A stretch of 64,000 nucleotides of DNA from Rhabditoides inermis (GCA_963966185.1 CAWZYM010000292.1:375001-439000); one strand, 5' to 3'; positions 1-10,499 are shown, counted from the stretch's first letter. The notes: generated by a model not told the origin, from the letters alone. Made by a program: numbers and translations.

Positions 1-478
1 AATTTTCTCCATGTGTCGATGAGAAGTGTGTTATCTGATTTCACTGTGAGTTTTTCGTCGTAGTTTCGTTTTGCCATCTGCAAATAGAAGATTGAAAAAT
101 AATTGCACCGCAGTGATTCGTTCGCTCACATTGTCGAGCAGTTTGAGAATCGCAAACAGACAGCATCGGTTGCGCGCGTCGCTCCCGTTGTCTGGGAAGC
201 TGCCATCGTCAACGAAAGATCCACTGTCGTTGAAGTGATGAATGTTCTCTCCGAGAATAGCGAATGCGAACGTCCTCTTCTTCTGAGCATTGATCTCAGC
301 GACGCCCGCAATACACACGCGACCGCCGCTCATCGCTCCTGGGAGACGAAGAGTTGGTATTTATCGACTGATTTTCGAATGGAGATAAGCTGTTATCTCT
401 GATCTGTCAGTGTTTATCTACGAGCAATGTATAAAAAAATCGACGCTAATCAGAATTTTTGTTGTGCACAAATTTTTT
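1..478. other. No recognisable gene
   Basis: This stretch has a 100-codon open frame on the minus strand (333 to 31) and a 99-codon frame on the plus strand (103-402) over the same bases. Neither shows a family I recognise, clear splice signals or low-complexity bias. Either could be an exon fragment of a gene that begins outside the window. I make no functional call. Confidence 0.3.
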
Positions 479-530
479 AGAGTGGTATACTCCTTTTAAC
501 GCTCGCCCTTCTCTTCCGTCCCAATGTTAA
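479..530 (+). repeat. Direct repeat, occupied copy (pairs with 1107-1158)
   Basis: About 52 bases starting AGAGTGGTATACTCC and ending in CAATGTTAA are repeated at 1107-1158 with three visible mismatches. This copy carries the TTAA element directly after its TTAA. The second copy continues straight into GAAC, the same four bases that follow the element here. Confidence 0.7.
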
Positions 531-883
531 AGCAACAGTGGCGACTTATTTTCGACTCGGAGTATTATTAAAAATCATATTATCCTAACACATTTGCAAT
601 TTTTGCGAAAGAACGACGATTCTGCGTAATTTTCGATTTTGCCACTGCCGAAATGCAGCTCGAAATTTGAATTTCCCGCCAACGCTTCACCGCAAAAACT
701 GGGGTCGGAGACATGACCGCAAATAAACGACGCCCTGTCACTTGGTTCTTGGCTCAGTGCATTTGCGCTGCGTTGTGGCGCTCGATCTTCGCGAGTTGGA
801 TTCCGGTTACGGCCAAATGTTTTGCTCGTGTGAAAATGAGGAGTTGTGGCAGGTTGTGGCAGAAATAAGTCGCCACTGTTCCT
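531..883 (+). mobile_element. 353-bp TTAA-flanked nonautonomous DNA element, copy 1
   Basis: The element has terminal inverted repeats whose core is AACAGTGGCGACTTATTT. It is flanked on both sides by TTAA (527-530 and 884-887), the target preference of the piggyBac superfamily. It has no coding capacity, so it is MITE-like. A copy of exactly the same length lies in the opposite orientation at 29878-30230, and a half copy lies near 18107-18259. The left flank is repeated at 1107-1158 with only one TTAA, which looks like an unfilled site. Assignment to piggyBac rests on the TTAA target only; the ends begin AG rather than the CCCT often seen in piggyBac. Confidence 0.75.
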
Positions 884-1106
884 TTAAGAACTACTTATGA
901 ATATCACACGTTCCGCGTTTGGTTTTCAAGATAGAAGGTCCATAACTGGTACAAGTAACAGATAAATAATTACAATTTTAAACAGTTTTAGTAAACTAGT
1001 AAACAAAGTTGTAAACAACTCTAAAACTAGAGAGTTTGATATCTAAAGTGTACTAGACTTGATGGAGAGTTTATATCAGTTGTTTACAAGTCAGGTAAAC
1101 AAGTAA

Positions 1107-1158
1107 AGAGTGGTATACTCCTTTCAACGCTCGCCCTTCTCTTCCACCCCAATGTTAA
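1107..1158 (+). repeat. Direct repeat, empty-site copy
   Basis: This matches 479-530 and reads through CAATGTTAAGAAC without an insertion. It is therefore a paralogous empty site for the 353-bp element. Beyond GAAC the flanks diverge. Confidence 0.65.
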
Positions 1159-1461
1159 GAACAAAGTGATACAGAATGTCACAACAAATGAAACAAGCTA
1201 AAAAATGTTAATCTGCAGGAAAAACACCGGTTCTGTCCAGTGAATGAGGATAGACGAGTTTACGCATCTAAACGAGAGTCTACACCTGTGACAGAGAGGA
1301 CGTGGTTTCTGACTTAAACACCAATAGAAACTACCGAAGGGTAGATCGGTATATGTACGCATCACATTGTGGGTATGCAGTCGATAGGCAATAGAAGACG
1401 TTTATCATTATTCACAACATAACTTTACGTGACACAATTAACAAACATTCTTTGAAAATGT

Positions 1462-1990
1462 ATGCATTACAACTTCGATGGTACTATAGTGCTCTGTTTA
1501 CACAACTCACGGATTTTCCTATCATCCACACTTTGCCTACCCCTCTTCAACATAGTGCTGGAGATGGTCATCCGGGCGCACAACAAGAGAGTGAGACCGA
1601 TGCAGATACTCGCACAAGGCTTCTCGCTGCTCGCTTTCGCTGACGATATGGCCAACCAAAAACCACTCAGACCTCCAATATCAACTCGACAGAATGAAGA
1701 CGCGAAAAGTATACACCTGCAGTTCAAGCCGCGCAAATGCGGCGCTCTCATAATACAACAGAAGGGAAAAGTGGTTCAACGAGAGACCAAGATGTACAAC
1801 GAGTGCACAAATGTGCTCGGAAAGAGATAGCTACAAATACCTCGACGTGAACATAGGCTTCCGAGAGATCAATGAACAGTTGGAGACGCTGCGACAGATG
1901 AATACGGATATGCAACTGGAAGGGCAATGATGCAGCACTGACTGCACTCGGAATACCGAAGACTGATAGACCAAAACATCATGGGCATAA
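1462..1990 (+). mobile_element. LINE reverse-transcriptase fragment
   Basis: A decayed plus-strand frame shows the C-terminal palm of a non-LTR reverse transcriptase. It has LFNIVLE, then the catalytic-type FADD within LLAFADDMA, then LQFKPRKCGAL, the usual (L)N-P-x-KC block. About 40 codons later comes YKYLDVNIGF, which matches the usual Y-K-Y-L-G thumb motif. Frames are broken and neither an N-terminal endonuclease nor a 3' tail is visible. The KCG motif suggests the NeSL/R2/R4 group, but that is inference from one motif. Confidence 0.55.
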
Positions 1991-2229
1991 ACAATGTGTA
2001 TTCGCAATCGTACAAACAATTATAGTTTCTGTAAGTGTGTTTTATTATGGACTTCGACAATGATTCTTGAATCCGTGGATCGGGGGAGAGCGGGTGCGAA
2101 TATGATTGAGGTCTCGTCCGAGTCGTCAGACAGGCTCCGATTCAGGCTGCGGTTCGGTCAACACGAGCGTCTCCTGCCGCACAGACAGTGCGTACAGCAT
2201 TGTCAGCGGGAGGTGCTGTGCCGTCTGCG

Positions 2230-3265
2230 TCAGACAAGCCGCCCCTGCTGCAACTTCCGCCTCTCCCACACACCCGGAGTCTCCGAAAGGTGGGGAGGGG
2301 TCATCGCAGGATTCCGGTTCAGTGTAGAATCGATCGATAACGAGGTGGTGAGAGTGATTGTGAGGCGGTTCTCGGTGGCGAGGACAGCCACTACCCGCTC
2401 TTTCCGCTTATTTGACCGATATCTCACGCATGCACCTGGAAATATGCATATTGTAACTTATTGATCAATAACCTATTGATAATTGATCGGACACGAACTA
2501 AAGAGAAAGAGAAACGACGAAAAGGAGAGAAGAGAGATAGAGGGAAGGTGCGAGGGAGAGCATTTAAAGAGCAGATATAGTTGACTACGTGACAACGATT
2601 CAATCAATACGTTCGCACGCGTCTACCGCCACATCTCAAGAAAAGACAGAACTCGAGTGTATGCGTGAGATATCGATCAAACAAGCGGAAAGAGCGAGTA
2701 GTGGCTGTCCTCGCCACCGAGAACCACCTCCTAATCACTCTCACCACCTCGTTATCGATCGATTCCACACTGAACCGAGTATACGGAATTCTACGATGAC
2801 CCCTCCCCACCTCTTGGAGACTCCGGTTGTGTCGGAGAGGCGGAGGCGTTTGTTGCAGCAGGAGCGGCTTGCACCTGCATGTACCTGGAAATATGCAAGT
2901 TGTAACTTATTGATCAATAACCGATCGATATTTGATCGGACAGGAACTAAAGAGAAAGAGGGAAGGTGCGAGGGAGAGCAAAAGAGCAATATAGTTGACT
3001 ACGTGACAACGATTCAATCAATAGTCAATCAATGCGTGCGCGCGCGTCTACCGCCACATCTCAAGAAAAGACAGAACTCGAGTGTATGCGTGAGATATCG
3101 AACAAATAAGCGGAAAGAGCGAGTAGTGGCTGTCCTCGCCACCGAGAACCGCCTCCCAATCGCTCTCACCACATCGTTATCGATCGATTCTACACTGAAC
3201 AGGGTATGTGGAATTCCACGATGACCCCTCCCCACCTCTCCGAGACTCCGGTTGTGTCGGATTGC
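2230..3265. repeat. Tandem plus inverted repeat block
   Basis: A roughly 180-bp segment containing CGAGTAGTGGCTGTCCTCGC occurs three times: inverted at about 2260-2440, and direct at about 2653-2835 and 3074-3262. Around the two direct copies a longer unit is also duplicated. That unit runs from TGGAAATATGCA and TTGATCAATAACC, through AACTAAAGAGAAAGAG, to GACTACGTGACAACGATTC, at about 2432-2835 and 2884-3262. The result is a tandem pair of about 400 bp with an inverted partial copy on the left. Open frames here are repeated with it and are not convincing genes. No transposase or terminal target duplication was found. Confidence 0.65.
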
Positions 3266-3712
3266 TCGTCAGACCGCTGGCTGCGGGTCGATCAAGTGCG
3301 GCGCGGCCAGCAAAGCAAGGGCAAAGCCGCAGAGCAATGGCGGCTCGGGCAGGAGCAGCAGCTACGTCTCCGGCAGTAGGCACTGAATTGATCACACCCT
3401 ACCTCACCACGCCGCCGCTCGCTGCCACTGCCGCCGGATCGACTGACCATTCCACCGAACGTCATTTCACACGTCGGCCTTGGACCCCTCGGCCCGCGCA
3501 GGCATGCAAATGATACTTTCTAGATTGCCTGTTCAGAGTCCAGACCTCCCTTTTCTAGTTATTTGTCAGTACATTAACATGTGTTGCCATTCGCCTAATG
3601 AGGGTTCGAGTCGTCGTGGGCGTGGCGTAGCATTCGACTGTCTGTGGTCATTTGAAGCTCGTCTAAACAAGCGCATAAAAAGCACCGGACCGCTGCCCTG
3701 TCAGCATTCCGC

Positions 3713-4608
3713 ATGGCGTATCTCAAAAGGAAGTCGCTCGAAGTGCCGAAGTCGGACGATGGCTCGGAACGGGAGGAGAAGGTAATCCTTCATCGTCTCT
3801 CCCTCTTCCCCTCTCTCCCCGTCTTCCCGACTTGTTATATTCGTGCAGGTGTGCATCTCCCCTGAATGCAAGGTCACCAAATACCCGTCTACCAATTTGT
3901 GCCCTCACCACCTCGTCAAGGCTATGGTAGCCGGCCAGGAGTTCAAGATCGAAATAGACGATTTCCTCAAGTTCGCAGCCGCCCACTACTGCAGCGGCGG
4001 CGGCTGCGAGGTAACCAACGAGAACCCACTGTCCATGCCTGTCTCCTACTGCAACAAGTGCGGGGAGTATGTTTGTGCCGACAAGATCTGCTGCGCAACG
4101 CATTTGGCACACAAAAAACCTCGTCGACGATGTGAGTGAAGCGCTCGTGTGTGCGGCACATTCATGAGTGTTTGCAGATTCAGATTGAGGAGAGTTCGTA
4201 CATCAACCTGGAGAACTCGCTCTGTAATCTCGGCGCAGCGAAGCACGCCAACCAGATACTCATCGCTCGGCTGCAGACGGCCATCAAGAAGATGACCAAG
4301 CAAGACGGAGAGCAGAAGGCTGAAGTGGAGATGAAGATGAGCCAAAAGACAAAGCCGAATCAGTCTCCGGATGTGAAGGGCGAACTACACCTGGGCATGA
4401 GCTCTGAGAAGGTTGGAGGCCGCCATCGCCGACCTGAGTACAAGAACGGCAACTCAGTGCAAGAACGGCAACTCCAATGAAAAAAAAGAAAGAACTGCAG
4501 CTGATCCCGATGTTCGTCTACATGTACAACAAGCAGTTCAACCCGGCGCAGTCGAGTGATTGTCGTGCTTGCATACCGCAAAAAGTATGGCATCACCGAA
4601 ACGCTCGA

Positions 4609-4659
<51 letters not shown>

Positions 4660-4830
4660 ATCTACCTTCTTTCAGCACGCGTGCTAGGATGCGAAAGTCC
4701 GTCAAGAAGAGTCTCGGCGAGGACTACCACGAGGTGCTGAACACATCTACAAGAACAACGAGGGATACACTGTCGACTCAAACAGCAAGCGCCTCCGTCC
4801 TGTTTAGTTTAAACAAAACATACAATATAC
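3713..4830 (+). pseudogene. Cys/His-rich zinc-binding-like gene, frame-disrupted
   Basis: Exon 1 (3713-3781) encodes 23 residues starting MAYLKRKS, about 30 bases downstream of an ATAAAA box (3675-3680). Exon 2 (3849-4131) is rich in Cys and His: CISPEC, CPHH, then CNKCGEYVCADKICC and THLAHKK, resembling a B-box or other treble-clef metal site. Exon 3 (about 4178-4480) is a helical, Lys/Glu-rich stretch. The exon 2 donor leaves phase 1, while every AG near the exon 3 start needs phase 0, so the join is out of frame. Downstream coding-like pieces follow (about 4480-4610, and 4677-4805 after a CT tract). The last needs one more frameshift to read through to a stop. I cannot name the family. Either it is a relic or my splice choice is wrong. 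Confidence 0.45.
4611..4657. repeat. (CT)n microsatellite
   Basis: Pure CT tract lying before a TTTCAG acceptor (4671-4676) of the Cys/His-rich relic. Confidence 0.95.
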
Positions 4831-5390
4831 CCCGTTACAGTATCAAACCCCGTTTCCGCTTACCGCGTATTTCACGTTGCGTCTCGCCCATATTATCACT
4901 TACAAACTTCTGATAAACGCGTTATGTCTGACTGTCGTTGTCGTTGTTGATTTGGATGGTGTGCTGGTTGCTAGTGACTACACAAAATGTAATTGCGGGG
5001 GATATGGTACATGGAATGGTTTTCTGGATTACTTGTACGAGTTTTGAACGTTTTCGGCTGCTCGAACACTTTGCTGATAACCAATCGATATCAGCTGACC
5101 AATCAAAAAAAGTGGATCAAAAAGTTGTTGGCGTTTGGGCTAGACTATATGTCGGCGTTATCGCATGCATGAAAGTAAGGTTGTGGGCACACCGGCAGTC
5201 AACAATGCTCGCTTTTACGTCGTTTTAGGTACTGTAGTATACCGTAAACCTTATCAAGTGGTTCTTGGGTAAAGTAGTGTACCGTATAGTATAAAATACG
5301 AGCTCCGAGATTCACGAGCTGCGAGAGTATAAACTACGAGCTCCGAGATCAATAAACTACGACAACTTTCATCGAACAAAAACGAGAAAA
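4831..5390. other. No gene seen
   Basis: The region holds short frames only. From 5296 to 5360 there is a small imperfect repeat built on TACGAGCTCCGAGAT, occurring twice with a partial third copy. A TACTGTAG/TACCGTA word pair occurs near 5231. Confidence 0.5.
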
Positions 5391-5490
5391 AGGGGCAGAA
5401 AGGGGCAGGAAGGGGCAGGAAGAGGCAGGGAGGGGCAGGAAGGGGCAGGAAGGGGCAGGAAGAGACAAGAAGGGGTAGAAAGGGGCAAGA
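5388..5490 (+). repeat. 10-bp minisatellite, purine-rich
   Basis: About ten tandem units of AGGGGCAGGA with point variants (AGAGGCAGGA, AGGGGTAGAA). The strand is almost entirely A and G. Confidence 0.9.
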
Positions 5491-5529
5491 AGGCGTACGA
5501 ATGTGTGTCTTCAGCCGTGGTGCAATGTC

Positions 5530-6000
5530 AGTTCGAAACTGACTTGCACTCCCTAACTTTAGACCTGCGTACTATCAAAACCATCGCATCCAATATAGCA
5601 CCATGCGACCTCAGAGAAGTAAGTAGACCGACCGGTCGCAGACCAACATGCTCTACGGGTTCACCTATATAATGACACAAATATATCAGCCGACATTTTA
5701 ATTGGACAGATTCATCTAAATAAAGTTTGCATAGCGAGTGCACCAACATACATGCCCTCGGGACTCAGAGTCACACCCACCCTCTGCGGAGACGTCCCCG
5801 CTGGGGCAGCACTTCCCATCGAACCGATCACACTGACCATCACGTTCACATGACGAGCTTACAACAGTTCTGGGAATTAGAGGGTATCGGCATATCGAAA
5901 AATGAGGCACCCGAATCACGAGAAGACGAAAACAAACACGTAATAAAGCATTTCAAGGATACAGTATACAAAGACACGTAATACCTTGTCTCGCCATGTA
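5530..6000 (+). mobile_element. BEL/Pao pol relic: protease end and start of reverse transcriptase
   Basis: Broken plus-strand frames give the protease-type motif ILIGQ followed by NKVCIAS and MPSGLRVTPTLCGDV (about 5696-5800). They then give LQQFWELEGIGISKNEA (about 5860-5910), which matches the FWELE-x-IGI signature at the start of BEL/Pao reverse transcriptase. Several frameshifts and stops separate these pieces. No LTR was identified next to them. Confidence 0.65.
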
Positions 6001-6150
6001 ACTGTTGATATCTAAAGCCGATGTCAAAATGTCGCGTGATAGTACATAGGAAGGTCGAGGCGTTGTCGCTGATCAAGTTGCGTGGTGCGTTTCTCCTGGC
6101 AACAAAGCGTTGTAAACAATGTAGGAAGGCTGAAGATGTCAAAAGATGGT
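5995..6150 (-). mobile_element. BEL/Pao integrase core fragment, inverted
   Basis: On the minus strand from 6142 the frame reads SSAFLHCLQRFVARRNAP and then ISDNASTF, the second-Asp region of a BEL/Pao integrase. It resembles the plus-strand integrase at 9680-9729 but points the other way. The adjacent protease/RT relic is on the plus strand, so the two parts have been rearranged relative to each other. Confidence 0.65.
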
Positions 6151-6527
6151 TTAATTACCCAAGTTTGAGGTGTGTTCAGTCCATCCCTGATGAAGGCCTA
6201 GTGCCGAAACGTTGCATAAAAAGGTGATACTTTTTCGTGGTTTCCGGCTGTGATATCAATTCTCATTTGAATATTTCATCAACCACGCACATGGAGTCCG
6301 TACAACCATCGAACCCGTCACTATTACTGAAAAATCAGACATTACGGTAATAGACGTAGGGGGCTCAAAGGGTGAACTAAATACTCTTTGACCGTCTAGA
6401 ACGATTTCGAGATGCACCGAATAGGAACGATTCATTTTGGTATAGAATGATAGCAAAAAATATGTGCTATTTTATGGTATACAACACATGCATTCCTATT
6501 TGATGCAAAACAAGTATACTTGAAAAA

Positions 6528-6611
6528 ACCTCATATTGTGCCAAATTCAGATTTTAGTAATCCGTTTAAAACCTTATATTGTGCCAAATTCAGATTTTAG
6601 TAATCCGTTTT
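6528..6611 (+). repeat. Two tandem 41-bp units
   Basis: A unit containing ATATTGTGCCAAATTCAG and TTTTAGTAATCCGTTT occurs twice back to back, differing by a few bases at the joint. The surrounding AT-rich sequence (6240-6880) has no recognisable gene. Confidence 0.85.
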
Positions 6612-6889
6612 TTTCGTATGTTACTGCCGTTAGACGTTAGACGTGTTTTCGAAAACGAACATTTTTCGAGAACAATTTAGGCCAGCTTTTTTCCGAATAT
6701 GTGTGTTTTTGTTTGTATTGTTTCGGTTTTTTTATGCTATTCTCAATTTCGCTACAGAATGACTACAGAATTATTACCACTTATTATTACCATGTTATTT
6801 TCGCACGTTTCTGTTTTTCTTCATGCGGCTATTGCGTTATTTGCGGATTAGATATCACGCTCGAACCCAATCATGATAGTTTCTTCAAG

Positions 6890-7639
6890 ATGGATAAGCG
6901 TCGAGCGAGAACGCCCTCGTCGTAGACGTCGTCTGGCGAGGAAGACGAGCGGCGGAAGAAGAAGCACAAGAAGAAGGAGCGATCCAGGAGCCGATCGCCA
7001 AAGGTCACAACTTCTCAGGTACGTATGATTTTCTGATTGTATGTTGTTGACTAATTTTAAATGTTGTAGGTTCTGCTCAGAGAGAACATAAGACTGCAGG
7101 GTCTGCTCGCTCGAACCCAAGCTAATTCCTACCGCAACAAGGTATTTTGTGTTAATTTGTTTTCTGTGTTAGTAGATAGTTTTTTTCTGTGTTAGTACAT
7201 AGATAGTTTTTTTTTACAGAATCATCTCCGCAAGCTTAATGTGAGCTGTTCGCCCAAGGCGACGACCACTTCCTCCAGGGCACCTGCACCAGCGGCGTCT
7301 TCACTTTCGTCCCCCACTACGACACCTGTCCCCTCTGCAAGTGGCGCTGCTACGAACACCTTCGTTGACAAGTGTGTGTTCCGTTACAGCGTCGGCTGGT
7401 CGGTCGGCTGAATCAGTTCGATGTGAGACTTTATTATAATATTTATTCATGCATTTCACAATAATTTGACACTGTTTAAATGATTTCAGATCGATCGCCG
7501 TCTCGACTTGGCTTCCAGCATGCCCGGGGAGGCGTTGATCCCTCCCGCCGAGAATGCCGCCACTGCTTCTCCTTCGAAACCACGTGCCCAGTCGCCCAAG
7601 CCTGAAGAAAAGGAGAACGACAAACCTCCTTCTCAATAG
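6890..7639 (+). pseudogene. RS-rich small gene, likely decayed
   Basis: Exon 1 (6890-7018) begins ATG and reads MDKRRARTPSS, then meets an in-frame TAG at codon 12. The same frame continues with SSGEEDERRKKKHKKKERSR and an RS-dipeptide run up to a GT donor. Exon 2 (7070-7141) is a 24-residue helical segment with LRENIRLQGLL. Exon 3 starts at 7220 and becomes Ala/Ser/Pro/Thr rich. A last exon from about 7490 to 7639 begins IDRRLDLASSMPGEA and ends PPSQ-stop. Between exons 3 and 4 the frame carrying RRLVGRLNQFD is shifted by one base, with too little room for an intron. The nonsense codon plus frameshift argue for a relic. The family is unknown. Confidence 0.4.
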
Positions 7640-7798
7640 TTTGATATTTTTGAGATCATACCGTAGCACACTGGTCTTGTTTTTGTTAATGGCTCGCGAT
7701 ATGTTGTACCTTTTTGCTCGCGATATGTTGTACTGATTCGTTTCGTGCCACCATGTTATGTTATTGCCATAATAACACTGTTAATTTGTTATCTTCAG

Positions 7799-8596
7799 AT
7801 GCTTGGGCAACAGCTAGCTGTGTATGCGGAGTTGATTGGCCTGGAGCTAGGCAAAAAGCTTGATATGGAAATTACCTTCGGGGTAATAGAGGGCGTGAGC
7901 CAGTTGATCACTGTTCGCAATAAGCGAAAGTATACTGTGGCTGCTTTGCGAGATGAGCTTGAACATGTAACTGGGTTGTCATGCAAATATGAGGCGATCA
8001 AGCGTACTTTACGTAAACTTGAAGTATCGAAAAAGTTGTACAGAAAGATGCATGGATGTGTTGACAACGGATGGTACATGATGTCTGACGGATTGGTGGA
8101 CTGGATGTGCGCACATATGCGTGAACCATCTCTTTCGCTGTGTGCAAGCTCTCCCTCACTCTCTCCCCCATCTTTCCCATCTGCTAGCGAGTGCGCAGCG
8201 ACAGACGTTGGTGGCGGTGAGGACAGTGTAACCGACGCGAGAGATCAGTGCGCAAGCTCCCGCTCACTCTCTTCCCCCTCTTCCCCATCTGCTAGCGAGG
8301 GCGCAGCGACAGACGTTGGTGGTGGTGAGGACAGTGACAGCGACGCGAGAGAGCATCCTCCCTCCTTCTCTCCTTCTTCTCCAAGAGGCCCGTTCTCGCG
8401 GCACTTCTCTTCTCGTGCTGTCAAGTTCACGCTGAAACAGAGAATTACTCAGAAACGTTACGAAAACGCAATGGCTAAGAGCGGACGGAAAATAGCTTTG
8501 TTGGAGAATGAGAATGACATGTTGAGAAATGGAAGAAGGGTAGACAAACGTGTTATCAAAAACTTGAAGGAGCAAATGGAAAAATCAACTTCATGA
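7799..8596 (+). CDS. Uncharacterised 265-residue coiled-coil protein
   Basis: I start the protein at the ATG directly after a TATCTTCAG acceptor (7790-7798), typical of a trans-spliced or first coding exon. An open frame upstream of it looks intronic. Residues 1-105 are a compact helical region (MLGQQLAVYAEL to DGLVDWM). Residues 110-195 are Ser/Pro rich and contain a 40-residue unit present twice, each copy with ATDVGGGEDS. The C-terminal 65 residues are basic and then form a heptad-like coiled coil (IALLENENDMLRNGRR, LKEQMEK). It is a single exon with no stop. It sits between BEL/Pao fragments, so a transposon origin is possible. I do not recognise the family. Confidence 0.5.
   Translation: MLGQQLAVYAELIGLELGKKLDMEITFGVIEGVSQLITVRNKRKYTVAALRDELEHVTGLSCKYEAIKRTLRKLEVSKKLYRKMHGCVDNGWYMMSDGLVDWMCAHMREPSLSLCASSPSLSPPSFPSASECAATDVGGGEDSVTDARDQCASSRSLSSPSSPSASEGAATDVGGGEDSDSDAREHPPSFSPSSPRGPFSRHFSSRAVKFTLKQRITQKRYENAMAKSGRKIALLENENDMLRNGRRVDKRVIKNLKEQMEKSTS
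8118..8352 (+). repeat. Two-copy coding repeat of about 117 bp
   Basis: Two adjacent units inside the ORF share CTCACTCTCT, CCCATCTGCTAGCGAG, GCGCAGCGACAGACGTTGG and GAGGACAGTG. They encode two versions of a Ser-rich stretch ending in an acidic patch. Confidence 0.8.
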
Positions 8597-8639
8597 CTAA
8601 AAAACAATCGATTCCAGAAAAAAAAACGTTTGAACATGT

Positions 8640-8728
8640 TATCGATTTGTCTCTCTCTCAATGCGGCAGACGGACGAAGAAAACTATCGATTTGTCCCTC
8701 TCTCAATGCGGCAGACAGGCAGAGAAAA
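8640..8728 (+). repeat. Two tandem units of about 45 bp
   Basis: ATCGATTTGTCTCTCTCTC followed by AATGCGGCAGACGGACGAAG is repeated once with two substitutions. It lies just after the coiled-coil ORF stop. Confidence 0.8.
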
Positions 8729-8991
8729 CTTATTCGTCAATTGGAGCTGTAGCAAAATATTCCGCTAGGCGCGGTTTTGTGTTCAAAAAGCTAGTTGGGT
8801 TGTGAACTTTGATAAATTAATAATAGTTTATTTTTCGTATTTTTTTTTATATTTTTTTGTATATTCCAAATCCACTAAGTATAAAGTGAATATTAAAAAC
8901 ATCCTTTCTTCATAATATGAGTTTTCAAAAAATCCTTTGAGCCCCCTAAATAGACGACCATATCTTCTTAGCACAACCAAGCGCTAACAAC

Positions 8992-10142
8992 ATGGCAAGT
9001 GACTTTGACATCTCTCGTTATTCCTCACTCACAAAGGCAATAAATACACTATGCAGAGCGCGCACGTTCGGAACAATATTACTAAAAAGGGCAACCAACC
9101 GTGAAAACAGTGATTGGATCACTCCAACAGTGACAGCATTACAATACGAACATATCTTAAAAACACTGCTAAGAGATCACCAAACATCACATAGAATAAA
9201 TGATAAACACAAACGTCTTATCCCTTCACTCAACGAGGACGGAATATGGATATCTAAGGGGAGACTGGATAACGCGATTACGATACAAACTGAGCATCCT
9301 ATAGTGGAGGGCAAATCACATTTAGCCTTACTGATTGCACGTTATCATCACCACGAATCACTACACAGCGGAATGAACGCCACAGTCACACGCATACGAC
9401 AACATTCATGGATAACGGGAGCACGCCAAACAACCAGAAAAATGCTGAGCTCTTGCATAACGTGTAAAAGACAAAACGGCCGACCATACCGTTACCCGGA
9501 CATGGGCCCTCTACCAAACTCCAGACTCACTAAAAGTAACATATTCGAAATAACAGCATTAGATTATTGTGGACTGTTTAAAACAACAACAACCACAAAT
9601 ACGGACAAAATATGGATTTGTGCTTCCGTATGCCTATCCACGCGCTTGATACACCTCGAAACCATAAACGATTTGACATCTTCAGCCTTCCTACAATGTT
9701 TACAACGCTTCGTTGCCAGGAATAAATAACCTACGTCGTGCGCAAAAAGCACGCGACCGGTTTTGGGACCTATGGTCAACCGAATATATGAATTCACTGC
9801 GAGAAAAGCACAAACTACACATAAACAATAAATCATATGCCGCCGTTCCACCACAAATAGGATCTATAGTACTCGTTTCTGACGAACATATAAAACGATT
9901 TGAGTGGCCTCTAGGTCGGATAACACAACTTAATCATAGCAGCGACGGGCAGATTCGCTCCGCCGTCGTATTTACCAATGGCTGAGAAAAAGAGAGCCGT
10001 GATCCACTTCTACCCACTAGAAATACAAGCGACGACACCACACGTCCAATTTGACGCTAACACTGACATACACAAGAAAAGAAAACCGTTCACGCACAGC
10101 CACCCAGTCACGAGATCCACCACTCGTGAACAATGTCAGACG
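8992..10142 (+). mobile_element. BEL/Pao pol 3' part with internally deleted integrase
   Basis: The frame at 8992-9729 carries the integrase zinc-binding region (HHHESLHSGM then CITCKRQNG) and the start of the core (EITALDYCGLF with the first Asp, then STRLIHLETINDL). It breaks off at LQRFVAR. The next frame (9713-9985) resumes with RFWDLWSTEYMNSLREKHK and WPLGRITQLNHSSDGQIRSA, the normal C-terminal pol region, and degenerates beyond. The stretch with the second Asp and the catalytic Glu is missing at 9720-9730, so the integrase cannot be active. The missing second-Asp region is what remains, inverted, at 5995-6150. Confidence 0.85.
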
Positions 10143-10461
10143 AACAGCTGATATCATAATAACATTCCAGCGACCATTTTTTAAATCCCTCCATTACAGT
10201 AACCTGAATTGATGCGCAGGTTCTAAATTCAAACATAGCACACAACAACATGATACTCAGGATTGTACATACTTTTTTTCTTCTCCCCTATTTTTTTCTT
10301 TGAATAACAATTAGTCATCTTTCCACGTATCGTTATCGCCTATTCATATTTATTGTCTCTTATCGCTCACCCTCACAAATGTGGAACTCTGTCTGCAGCA
10401 TAATTGATGAATACTCGTGTATGTGCATTCAAACAATTACATTGAATAACTATTCTTACAG
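10143..10461. other. AT-rich spacer, no gene
   Basis: No frame or repeat of note was seen. The end of this spacer (CTTACAG at 10455-10461) is the acceptor in front of the zinc-knuckle gene. Confidence 0.5.
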
Positions 10462-10499
10462 AAATCGCTACCACCTCTGTAAAATCGCGGACAAACGAC

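Noticed and set aside
2106..3235. Several 60-210 codon frames in the repeat block
   Set aside because: They are repeated with the block on both strands, change frame between copies and have no recognisable domain.
3208..3513. 101-codon Ala/Arg/Pro-rich frame
   Set aside because: At least three overlapping frames of similar length cover the same GC-rich DNA and none shows a convincing start or family.
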